Shown here: one piece after another, positions 55,001-62,770 of the stretch | Position numbering within the stretch: position 1 is the stretch's first letter | Layout: every line of letters begins with the position of its first letter | From: Owenia fusiformis | Lineage: Eukaryota; Annelida; Polychaeta; Sabellida; Oweniidae | NCBI GenBank assembly: GCA_903813345.2 | Contig: CAIIXF020000006.1 | Coordinates: 17,736,348 to 17,800,347 of the forward strand | Length of the DNA stretch: 64,000 bases | Direction of reading: 5' to 3' | Program-made: the position numbers and the translations under genes | Notes under the pieces: model-generated | Database searches by the model: none | What the model was told of the DNA's origin: nothing | What the model saw: the letters and a program-made list of their open reading frames with translations, nothing else

Positions 55001-55988
55001 CCTGTTGGTAGTAGGCTCAAAGGATAAATGGGAAGATGAGACACGAGCCAAAAATGGCACATCAAAAAAATGACCACCCAAAAATATGACCCTCGTACTG
55101 ATCTTATTTTTTCCATCTGTCAGACATTGATTGATCAATATTTACCGTGTAATCTCTTCTTTATGTATTAGTTTGAATGGTTGCATGATATCCATCTTGA
55201 CGCTGTAATTAGACTTTTCCTGGGACATTTATTTCAAACTTTCAGAGCGTAAAGATAATGGAGCACTTCGGTAATTTCCGGCAGTGGCCGATGTTGTTCG
55301 TCTCTCAAATTACGTCACATCGCAACAAACAGCCAATGAAAGTAAAGAATCGCGTAGCCTTATAAACCGTCGTTATTGTTTCTACAGGAGTTTAAAGAAA
55401 CGTCATGAGACTTCTCGGTAATATCTGATGTGACGTCATCCGGAGTGGCGTCACATTCTCAGAAAAGGCATTTGACTTTGGGAATAATCATTTGAACAAG
55501 TCAACAGAGATAGCCGAAGTGCTCCTTTAAATATACGCTCGCTTATTTTATGCTTTTATCAACAGACGCTTTCTTGGATGTTTGGCTTTAGTGATTGGAG
55601 TTGAAGCTAACAACAGTATGCATCGTTTGAGGTATGGCATGTGATATTCATTGATAAACTGACTCCAAAATCAAGGAAAAATAAATTTTTGTCTTGTCCT
55701 TGAGTATATTTATTGAGCATAGACACAGAGTAGCTTTTCTAGCAGAGGTCCGTGGTTTCAGTCACTCAGATTGAGATATTCACAAAAAATAAACAAAATT
55801 GAGGTCCTTATTTTGACATACTTTGTATTTCTAGGAGGTGTAACTTCTTCAAAATTTGACAAGAGTTTATTTTTGTCATAATGAGCACTTGGTGTACGAG
55901 TTTCAAATGAAAATAAGTAATTTAAAAGTGTAAAATGGGATTTTATGGCAAAATTATTCCACTTACTTTCCACAGCTTCGTCCGCCAT
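45909..55988 (-). CDS. LIN9: LIN9, MuvB/DREAM complex subunit (spliced, 14 coding exons)
   Basis: Fourteen exons on the minus strand total 1,593 nt, giving 530 residues plus stop, against 542 in human LIN9. Every GT-AG junction keeps phase. The protein has the DIRP domain (LLKLPKAHKWVCYEWFYSNL, FEGENDFSICLRESFPQLK, VEWCKIRRLMGKPRR), the FFEEER...IRLLQQRKV helix, a PLVIGTKV...GLFTG Tudor-like segment, the EKVKELREMN coiled coil and the C-terminal FQNNVEIHVNHIQSGLSQMG. LIN9 scaffolds LIN37, LIN52, LIN54 and RBBP4 in the nucleus and represses or activates cell-cycle genes with E2F/DP/p130 or B-MYB. Identification is by recalled family sequence and is firm. Large introns hold two giant inverted repeats, a LINE remnant and a minisatellite. 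Confidence 0.97.
46032..46685 (+). mobile_element. 5'-truncated LINE remnant (RT C-terminal zinc finger)
   Basis: An open frame to 46559 encodes KYRKVLIMYILCNNKLPVER, then CDLCGKGIGDEFHVILEC (a C-x2-C-x8-H-x4-C zinc motif) and ALSYIRKRYLP. This is the zinc-finger tail found after reverse transcriptase in many animal non-LTR retrotransposons. It ends in an AATAAATAAATAAA-rich tail. It lies in LIN9 intron 13, antisense to the gene. Only the last part of the protein is present, so it cannot move. Confidence 0.85.
46752..47200. repeat. 32-bp minisatellite, about 14 copies, with higher-order structure
   Basis: The unit is TAATGGTGTCTCAGTAACTA then TGCTATTTTAAG. Variants (TCACAG, ACTTAG, CTCGG, short ACTTAAG) recur in the same order about 159 bp apart (46770 and 46929), which shows a five-unit higher-order repeat. 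The last unit runs directly into the LIN9 exon 13 donor. Confidence 0.96.
47204..47298 (-). CDS. LIN9: LIN9 exon 13
   Basis: 95 nt, acceptor ATTGCAG, donor GTAAGT. Encodes NSFEFKSLQDTLTEIKGSLD. Reading through the donor would give GGG TAA, so an unspliced form would stop here and lose the C-terminal FQNN domain. The intron beyond is minisatellite from about position +4. Confidence 0.94.
47402..47584 (-). CDS. LIN9: LIN9 exon 12
   Basis: 183 nt, acceptor TTGAAG, donor GTACAG. Encodes LVPDTGMNVVDQPNEIKQKC, NEAEQIVKSTNAS and LELITKLTSIMLQIK. Confidence 0.95.
47926..48039 (-). CDS. LIN9: LIN9 exon 11
   Basis: 114 nt, acceptor TTCCAG, donor GTACGT. Encodes EPITIDFQKKYAGLVLELER and LNKDLNDYLNQIQE. 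Confidence 0.96.
48695..48775 (-). CDS. LIN9: LIN9 exon 10 (coiled coil)
   Basis: 81 nt, acceptor TTTTAG, donor GTGAGG. Encodes TRLSKILTIKKEKVKELREM and NTQAEKM, the MuvB coiled-coil segment. Confidence 0.96.
49172..49390 (-). CDS. LIN9: LIN9 exon 9
   Basis: 219 nt, phase 0, acceptor TTTCCAG, donor GTAAGT. Encodes SNEPQDTLPISAFQQKNR, PFLSPPRFIPG, LGDNDPLLGASP and GGFPIKFLVLV. Confidence 0.97.
49598..49731 (-). CDS. LIN9: LIN9 exon 8 (Tudor-like segment)
   Basis: 134 nt, acceptor TGTTTAG, donor GTAGGT. Encodes ARLRQPQDGLFTGTIEALDT and HNTYRVTFERGGLGTHSIPD. The vertebrate equivalent has RLRGVHDGLFTGQ. Confidence 0.97.
50168..50325 (-). CDS. LIN9: LIN9 exon 7
   Basis: 158 nt, acceptor TACTAG, donor GTGTGT. 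Encodes CSPAFFEEERRALNAKRCK, IRLLQQRKV, FKDLPPEIPMPLVIGTKVT. This is highly conserved. Confidence 0.97.
51033..51158 (-). CDS. LIN9: LIN9 exon 6 (DIRP domain, second half)
   Basis: 126 nt, acceptor TTTGCAG, donor GTACCT. Encodes PLFEGENDFSICLRESFPQL and KLSRVEWCKIRRLMGKPRR. Confidence 0.97.
51424..51557 (-). CDS. LIN9: LIN9 exon 5 (DIRP domain, first half)
   Basis: 134 nt, acceptor TTTACAG, donor GTATGT. Encodes STPDKKVAQTIGVRLRNLL and KLPKAHKWVCYEWFYSNLDK, nearly identical to vertebrate LIN9. Confidence 0.97.
51818..51880 (-). CDS. LIN9: LIN9 exon 4
   Basis: 63 nt, phase 0 at both ends, acceptor TTGTAG, donor GTAATT. Encodes SQGKQSNRKTAATASSIGL. This linker is weakly conserved and is supported by phase and splice sites. 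Confidence 0.85.
52295..52396 (-). CDS. LIN9: LIN9 exon 3
   Basis: 102 nt, phase 0 at both ends, acceptor CTTTTAG, donor GTAGAA. Encodes PPRIRKKNKLIFGDEDDVV and KSPKKQSR, matching the basic, acidic, SPKR pattern before the DIRP domain. Confidence 0.9.
52438..53326. mobile_element. 889-bp near-perfect palindrome in LIN9 intron 2
   Basis: Left arm 52438-52843 and right arm 52922-53326 are reverse complements with perhaps one or two differences. The ends are CACCCTTGGTATACGCAGC and its inverse, with TATATA-like sequence outside. The 78-bp centre holds two direct copies of a 37-bp unit (CTGCTTGCAGCGAGAAGACG...) that differ at a few bases. No protein frame is present. Confidence 0.95.
53585..54419. 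mobile_element. 835-bp inverted repeat bounded by an 18-bp motif, LIN9 intron 2
   Basis: The outer ends are TCACAGGCTGGTATCGAAA and its inverse. GTCCGCTGTGACGGAGCA occurs at 53609 and 53972 on the plus strand and inverted at 54013 and 54378, bounding each arm. The arms are visibly more diverged than those of the neighbouring palindrome. A shared open frame ending PSVIGLQTEVK(A/V)TRK exists in each arm. Confidence 0.88.
54487..54545 (-). CDS. LIN9: LIN9 exon 2
   Basis: 59 nt, acceptor TTATAG, donor GTAAGT. Encodes AAQVLGTLKEAFTPPRRGN, comparable to the VSLKEG region near the N-terminus of vertebrate LIN9. Confidence 0.85.
55260..55525. mobile_element. Small inverted-repeat element, GGAGCACTTCGG ends
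   Basis: A perfect 12-bp inverted repeat bounds 266 bp in LIN9 intron 1. No target duplication was recognised, so the element class is unknown. Confidence 0.55.
55967..55988 (-). CDS. LIN9: LIN9 exon 1
   Basis: Encodes MADEAVE plus one base, then donor GTAAGT. The start context AAAAATGGCGGAC matches the YY1/TISU-type initiator. The exon is tiny, but its phase fits exon 2 exactly. Confidence 0.85.
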
Positions 55989-55990
55989 TT

Positions 55991-56021
55991 TTCAAATTGT
56001 GCATGCTGGGATAGCTGTAGG
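55991..56021 (-). promoter_or_regulatory. LIN9 proximal promoter motifs
   Basis: Just upstream of the LIN9 ATG, the minus strand has TTTGAA (a CHR-type hexamer, 55991-55996). Next to it is CTACAGCTATCCCAGCATGC (56001-56020), whose TCCCAGCATGC core matches ZNF143/THAP11 sites with altered spacing. No TATA box is present. Short motifs can occur by chance. Confidence 0.4.
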
Positions 56022-56459
56022 ATCGATCTTTTTGACATCCTCCCCAAAACCTGACTAATGTATGAATTAAAATGCATAAGACTATATTCCTATTAGCTTT
56101 AGATTAATATCTAAATATATTGTATCTTAATATCATGATAAATAGTTAATGAAGTATAGGGATTCATCAATTGTTAAACAATTATCACAAATATGCAAGT
56201 ATTTTGGCTAGGTTTCTCAGAATGTACGAATAATTGAACAGCAGATAAATTCTTGAATCATGATTGGCCGAAAGTTGGTGAAGTCAGCACTTCCGCGAAG
56301 TTCATGTTGAAGTTACTGAAAGACCGACACATTGACTCAGTTCATCTGCGTGCTTCTATAGACAGGATAAGGCTAGGGATAAGGTATGGATTAGAAAACT
56401 GGATTATATTCAGACCTATGTTAAAGTTTGGTAATTTTAAATATTTGTTTACATAGTAA

Positions 56460-56763
56460 CAAGGAGGATTGGCTCCCAGAGTGCACCACCGATATTCTGT
56501 CCCATATATGGGTATGTCGTAATACAAAATTCGAATTCAAACAGCCGCCATTTTGTTCACTTCAACATTTAAATCGTGATTTTGGTCTTATTTCCAAACG
56601 AAAAATTCCAAAACTCACAAGAAATGATCGAGATATTGGTTCGAATCTTTTGAACTGTTTATTTTGAATTTATAGTCGGTTTTAATTTCAGAAAATAACG
56701 ACATTTCGACGTTTTCATTGTTGGAAAATATCGAGTTTCGATCCTGGGAGCCAATCCTCCTTG
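56460..56763. mobile_element. hAT-type MITE with 8-bp target duplication
   Basis: CAAGGAGGATTGGCTCCCAG at the left is matched by the inverted CTGGGAGCCAATCCTCCTTG at the right. CATAGTAA flanks both ends exactly (56452-56459 and 56764-56771). The perfect 8-bp duplication and 20-bp ends point to a hAT non-autonomous element. It sits about 470 bp upstream of LIN9. Confidence 0.93.
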
Positions 56764-57003
56764 CATAGTAAGTCCTATTCAAAATGGCCGATTGGGTAAA
56801 ATTAGTTTACACATTTGTAACTTCAACTAGCTTTATTTCCACTTGACAATATGCTGTGTTACTTTTTATTGCATTTAATTGTACCTTATTACTTAACTGA
56901 AATTTTGTAATGTTTATTTTATTGAAGAAATGGTTCCTCTAATTGATAATTTTGTGCAAAAAATTTCACTGCAATTTCCACAGGAAAGTAGAGTCAGTAC
57001 GTC

Positions 57004-57460
57004 TATTTCCAAACACCCCCATCAAAAAATGTAGTTAGCTTGGCTGTACTGCACATCTATGCTATGATTCTATATATATTATGTGTATTATCCACTGTAG
57101 AGTGCATTTGTAGAAAAAATTACGAAAAATTGTAAAAAATATCTGGGTTATTCCATTTTTACTACAAGGTATTTTAGGGGGGTAATTCCGAACAGGAGTT
57201 TTTTTGGGGGGTAAATCCGAACACTTGCATGGGGGTAATTCCAAACACTTAACTTAAACTCAATTGTTTTAATTATTAGATTGATGGTATATCATTATAT
57301 GATACCCTTAACTTATGATACTGGATCCTGTCACCCCTGCATATCAAGAAACCCAAATTTAAATCATTTATTACTGACATCTATTTATTTAAACGCACAG
57401 AGTTTGTGGGGGTAATTCCAAACACTAGCATGGGGGTAATTCCAAACACCTAAATCATCA
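57004..57460. repeat. Scattered GGGGGTAATTCCAAACACT motifs
   Basis: Five or more copies of GGGGGTAATTCC(A/G)AACA are interspersed with AT-rich sequence at about 57177, 57209, 57233, 57408 and 57431, plus an inverted form at 57009 (TCCAAACACCCCC lies nearby). They sit between LIN9 and TRIM. Their function is unknown. Confidence 0.7.
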
Positions 57461-57720
57461 TAATTGATTATTTTATTGTAAGATTGTTGGTATACATCAT
57501 TATATTGTATCTTTCAGGCTATAAATATTATGTAGAGGTAGTAGAGGTACTATTATTCAATTCAATGATCTGCTTGCCATTATTTGGAACCCGTTCGTGT
57601 TTACCCCCCTGTTTGGATTTGGACGTATTGACTCTAGTACATCATAACAGACTGACTTCTAGTCAGTCTGTTGGATACATACTAGGCTTTCAATTAGAAG
57701 GGTATGCAACTCTGTGTTAT

Positions 57721-58652
57721 AAACATGAGACCTTCTAGTTGAAAGCCCATGGATAAATGTATATGTTTTAGTATTATTTTGAATAAAAATCATTCAATAT
57801 GATTAAACTCATAAAATATATTCAATCTCATGTAAAAGTAAACAAAAAGACCAATAAGAACAAGAGGTATCAAGATGTTCTCTTCAAGTATTGCATTATG
57901 GGTAATTATTCAAGAACACATTTAAAAAAAATATAATTTGTGGGTGAATGTTCACTTTCTTTATAGTCATAATTATAATGAATTCCATTTTTTATTAAAT
58001 TATCAACATGTAGATGATCATGTTTTTATTTTTGAGTTATTTCTTTAAATCATCCATAAAAAAGGACAAAATAAGATTTTCTTGGAATGTGTACATTCTC
58101 CAATTTTGAAAAGCCAAAGGCAATGCTTATGTATAAAAAATATGGGAAGTTGCCTACCCTTCTAGTTGAAAGCCCATGGTGTAATAAACATGAGACCTTC
58201 AAAATGAGCGATGACATGTTTCCCTCTTTATGATAATATTTCAAAATGTATGAGATAAATGTACATGTATATATATTATTTTGAATAAAAATCTATTTTC
58301 AATATGATTAAAGCATAAAATATGATCAATCTCATGTAAAAGTAAACAAAAAAGACCAATAAGAATAAGAGACATCAAGATGTTCTCTTGGAGTATTGCA
58401 TTGTTGGTAATTATTCAAGAACACATTCCAATAAAAACATAATTTGTGGGAGAATGTTCACTTTCATTATTGCCATAATTATGACGAATTCCATTTTTTA
58501 TTGAATTATCAATACATATGCAGATAATCATGTTTTTAATTTTGAGTTATTTCTTTATATCATCCATAAAAAGTACAAAATAAGATTTTCTTGGACTGTG
58601 TACATTCTCCAGAGGCAATGCTTATGTATGAAATATTCTAGTTGAAAGCCCA
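57721..58652. repeat. 466-bp tandem duplication upstream of the TRIM gene
   Basis: 57721-58186 and 58187-58652 align along their length. They share AAACATGAGACCTTC, CAATCTCATGTAAAAGTAAA, GTTCTCTT..AGTATTGCATT, TAATTATTCAAGAACACATT and CTAGTTGAAAGCCCATG. Small indels and substitutions separate them. The second copy ends about 260 bp before the TRIM start codon. Confidence 0.9.
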
Positions 58653-58914
58653 TGCCTGCATCCAAAACCTCCCGCTCCCAGTATATAACGCTTATACTAG
58701 TATAGTATATATTTTACATTTTGAATACTCTCATGATAGACTTCTAATCATTCGAGGCCCTTACTCTCAACTAAAATATAACTAATGTATGGTCACTTGA
58801 AAATTCTCTTCTTTTTAACATGGGAAATCCTCACTTCAGCAAACCCAGGTGTCATTTATTGATGTTAAACAACCATTTTGCTATTATTCTATATATTTTC
58901 AGTTATCAAATAAA

Positions 58915-59155
58915 ATGGCCACCGCGAGCAAGGCAAGCGATGATGATAACTACAAGGAAGTTTTGACATGTCCAGTATGTCTAGAGTTGTTATCAGATCC
59001 CAGAGTTACACCTTGTATGCACACAATCTGCTTGAAATGCCTCGATAGTTGGATTGTGAGGCAAAGACATGAGAAGCCAGGTGGCACCAGTTGTCCATGC
59101 CCTGTCTGCACTGAACCATTTGATGTTCCTGCTAAGGGAGCTACTGCATTTAAAG
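58915..59155 (+). CDS. TRIM exon 1 (RING)
   Basis: 241 nt ending at donor gtaggt. It starts MATASKASDDDNYKEVLTC and ends after the RING with PAKGATAFK. In-frame sequence upstream opens with GTG, not ATG, and is separated by a good acceptor (tttcag), so it is probably intron. Confidence 0.92.
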
Positions 59156-61805
59156 GTAGGTTTTTATGTACAAGTACAAGTGATGACATATTGTTAAAGT
59201 TACCAACTTTTTTGTGGACTGGGGTCCAGGTGTTTCGGTGTCTGTAACATGGTGTCTGTAAGCAATGGCAGGTGATATTTTGCATGTTAATGCCTTGTTA
59301 CAATTTCAATTTAAAATGGGCACATATGGGTTCATTTATTCAAATAGTATTGAGTAGTACGTCACAAATATAGAATCAATATCTAAATATTCTACATTGA
59401 AAAGCACAAACAGCACCATTTGGAGAGCAAAACTATGCAACCCTCTTTACAGATATTTAATATCTTGTTTTGAACAAATTAGAACTAAATACCATACCAT
59501 ATGAGAAACAATTTTCTCATATGAGAAAAACTTTCTTATACTCGTACCTGTGCAAAATCGTCCATTCTTGACTCGCTTTGATAATGTTTCTTTATCTCGT
59601 CTGCGACTCGATAAAGAAGAATTATCAAAGCTCATCAAGAATGGACGATCTTGCACAGGTACTCATATAAGAACCTCTATATGTTGTTCAATGGGATTTG
59701 CTGCTTCAGTAATTCTCCATTTTCTAGTTTATTACCAGGTGGAACATGGTATAAGATATTTTGTAAGACTAATATTCTGTCTTTGAAAACATATTTTGCT
59801 CTTTGCAAAATACAATAAAATCGAAGTGGAACACCTTTAGTACCTCTTAAAAGTGTTCCACTTTGGAGTTGTTCCACCTGTAGAGGTTCAATTAAATATG
59901 AAGTCTTGGGACTCTGAAAAGTGTTCCACTAACAAAGGTGTTCCGTTTCTGGAGGTGTTCCATTTTACAGGTTTCACTATATGTATTATTCTCACACCTT
60001 AAATTTCATTGTAAGCTGCCACCCTGAATGTTCCATATTTTTATAGCTATGTCCAAGATAAACCTATATACAAGTATTCTAAAGTTAATGCCTTTTTATA
60101 TTTAATTAAAGGTAATTATATCATTAATGATATGCTAACTGCAGTGCGCAAGAAACTGGACAAGAAGATTGAAACCAAGAACTGTGAAATATGCAGCACT
60201 GAGGATGAACCAGTCGTGGCTAAACTAAAATGTGTTGATTGTGACCAGATGATGTGTGATGGTTGTGGTAATCTTCATCAAAAGCTGAATAGTACCAAAC
60301 ATCACACAACCCTACAACTTTCAGGTGACAGTGACAAAGATATGTCGCTTTTGCCAAAACGTGTTAAATTCTGTGCAGAGCATGGAGAGGAACCATTGAA
60401 GTTCTACTGTAAGAGCTGTGAGAAGGTTGTCTGTAGAGATTGCTGTGTTACCACACACAGTGGACACAAGTTTGAAGACCTTTCCTCGAAAGTTAAAGCA
60501 GGCCTGAAAAGTATCAACAGCATGATTGAGCTTTCTAGAAAGAGAGCTGAACTTATTGAAGCTGTGGTTGATGAAACCAGAATTAAAAGGGAGGACATGA
60601 AGAATGTGATTGTTGATGTTAGAGCTGAATTAGAAGCATCCCGACTGGCTAAACATACTATCATAGATGCTCACTATGATGATGAAGTGGCCAAACTGGA
60701 CAAAATGTATGAAAGTAATGAGAAGAAGGTAGATGCCCATGTTAACAGTCTTGAAATTGAGAAGGATATAGCTTCGAATGAACAGCAAGTGTGTTCCCAA
60801 CAACTCTACCTTGCCCCTGCTGCAGTGGTGGAGATGCAAGATGTCCTGAATCAGAAGATACAGCAGTGGTCAATTACACTTGATTTCCAGTTCAAGGATG
60901 ATGTGGCTGTTGCTTTCAAAGAGGGAAAGGATCCAATGGAGCTTGGGAAGATAACTGTAGATGAGAAGGATGATCAAGCTGATGAACATCAAGTTGCATG
61001 TCCAACAGAAGCGAATAACAAAAGCATAAAAAAGGATGTTGAAATAGAGCAGAATGATTTTCCATTCAAAGGTGTTACCAGTATAGCTTTCTTAAATAAT
61101 GGTGACCTTGTCACTGCAGAAGGAATTGATGGAGTTAAAATAAGGGATCCAAACAACTTCCAAGAGAAGGCTCAGATTGCCATTCACAGTTCTCCTGAAA
61201 TAGCTATTACCCCTGATGGTGAAATATTGACCAAAGATGATTTCACGAAAAAAATGCTTCTGTTTGATAAGAATGGTAAACTAGTTGGTGCCCTGAAACA
61301 CATTGGTAATCCTGAAAAATTCACAGTCTCAAAGAATGGAGAATTTGTAGTATCTCATGAGACAAAGCTTAGTAAATACAGTAGAAATTTTGACAATGGT
61401 ACTCCACTATTCACCTGGGGCAGTTGGGAGAATATGGATAGCCTTGCATGTGATTCAAAGAATAATATTGTTATAAGGCTTAGTGATTACATACGAATCA
61501 TCAGTATGGATGGAGAAACCCTCTGCACCTTCTGTATAGGTGATGGATATAGACTTGACTCCTTTGACAATATTCTAACATTTTCTAATGGATATCAAAA
61601 GTGTGGTAAATATGAGACAAAATGTGTCACTACAGTTTCAGTTTACAGCTCAAAAGGGAAGCTAATGCAGCAACTTGTTGAGGAAGATTCTAGTCCTATT
61701 GATGGGTACCCAACCACTGCTGCTGTGGACAAAAATGGACATTTAATTATATTGGTGAAGGATGATAGTAAATATCGATGTGTGAAGATCAAATATTTAA
61801 AGTGA
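58915..61805 (+). CDS. TRIM-type RING E3 ubiquitin ligase with beta-propeller-like C-terminus (two coding exons)
   Basis: Exons 58915-59155 and 60112-61805 join in phase 1 to give 644 residues. RING (residues 19-65): CPVC, CMHTICLKC, CPCPVC. B-box 1 from residue 105: CEIC...CVDC...CDGC...H. B-box 2 from residue 168: CAEH...CKSC...CRDCC...H. A coiled coil (about 210-330) follows, then from about 355 repeated strands such as GVTSIAFLNNGDLVTAEG and DGEILTKDD, typical of an NHL/six-blade propeller. Such TRIMs are cytosolic ligases that recognise partners through the propeller. The family is greatly expanded in marine invertebrates, so a one-to-one vertebrate orthologue (TRIM2/3, TRIM56, TRIM71) cannot be named. 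ATG 58915 is the first in frame; an acceptor at 58902 suggests an upstream noncoding exon. Confidence 0.94.
59156..60111 (+). other. TRIM intron
   Basis: Contains a GTCACCACC-family fragment (59175-59300, with GTCTGTAACATGG and GCATGTTAATGCCTTG). It also holds a hairpin at 59544-59664 (GTACCTGTGCAAAATCGTCC and its inverse) related to 7816-7880, and repeated GTGTTCCACTT phrases ending in CAGGTTTCACTA near 59980 that resemble a Tigger-type terminus. Confidence 0.7.
60112..61805 (+). CDS. TRIM exon 2 (B-boxes, coiled coil, propeller)
   Basis: 1,694 nt, acceptor attaaag, stop TGA. It starts NYIINDMLTAVRKKLDKKI and ends KYRCVKIKYLK. No frameshift is present. All B-box zinc ligands are visible, so the protein looks functional. 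Confidence 0.95.
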
Positions 61806-61911
61806 TAATATGACATTAACATATTATACTAATCAACAGACCAGTGTTTACAGAGATATTCCATGGAAGATACAAGAAAACATATTATAAGTATATATAC
61901 TTTACTGATTA

Positions 61912-62770
61912 GAGAGATTTCGCACCTAGTGAAAGTACAACTTATAACGTATACTTATACTTATAGGTAAATGTACAAGGTGTTTCATAATGTGAGCTTT
62001 TCGTCAGGAAAGATCTTCTCAGACTGTAATAAATACAGGTCAAAGGGATGCCATTTGTACTTTCTTGAATTGTAGCATGTTTAGTTAATCCAAATGTGTT
62101 TGTCTAGAATAAAATAGGCTCATATATAGTACATATGTTATAGACCCATCTCTTCTCAAATTGACTTTTTGGAGATGCTCGTTATGAAACACCCTGTATG
62201 TCATATGTTGAGCTACTGAATGGGTCATTTCCAGGAATTGCTAGAACCTACTGGTTTGATTGGTGTTTCAAATTGATGGTTAAAGTATTTGATTGGATAC
62301 TGTTCCCACTCAGCCAATTAATTTTAAAAAATGCTTGCGGTCAATTGTTCCACACACATGTAGGCAAATCTTTATACGGAGATCCAACTGTATACGTTAT
62401 CATCTACGTAAATATACCGTTTTGTAAGTTCATTGAACTTATACTGATCATGAAAACATTGAAATAATCAACTTGTTTATGTAATGACTCACTTTAAAGA
62501 ATCATGACTCCCTTTAAAGGATCGTGTTTATAATACACTACAACTACAAGGACATGGAAGCAAGCATTTAATTATAATGTGCATAATCTACACGTGCAGA
62601 TGACAGTGCATTCATAGTCTCTAGTTGATGGAGCTTTTCTATAACGGGAATAGTTATGTTCCATTAAGTACAATTTAAAATTGATTTTAGTAAATATAAT
62701 AGTTCGACATGACCCTTTAAACTATAGGTATACGTATAAGTTGTACTTTCACTTATGTGCGAAATCTCTC
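61912..62770. mobile_element. MITE copy 2, GAGAGATTTCGCAC ends, with nested CAAGGTGTTTCATAATG element
   Basis: An 859-bp TA-flanked relative of 24841-25679. Inside, 61976-62196 is itself bounded by CAAGGTGTTTCATAATG and the inverted GTTATGAAACACCCTG with TA at both junctions. Copy 1 lacks the right end of this inner unit. The MITE begins 107 bp after the TRIM stop and holds the first AATAAA hexamers downstream of it. Confidence 0.92.
62028..62033 (+). promoter_or_regulatory. Candidate TRIM poly(A) signal inside a MITE
   Basis: AATAAA at 62028 (and again at 62108) are the first such hexamers after the TRIM stop codon; none occurs in the 106 bp before the MITE. Assignment is by position. Confidence 0.45.

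Noticed and set aside
56253-56456. Possible first exon of a gene head-to-head with LIN9 (MNHDWPKVGEVSTSAKF...)
   Set aside because: Starts 265 bp from the LIN9 ATG and has a GTATGG donor-like site, but no recognisable homology and no convincing downstream exon, so it cannot be supported.
58849-58914. N-terminal extension of the TRIM protein upstream of ATG 58915
   Set aside because: The extension opens with GTG and contains a good splice acceptor (tttcag at 58897-58902); ATG 58915 fits the family's start just before the RING.
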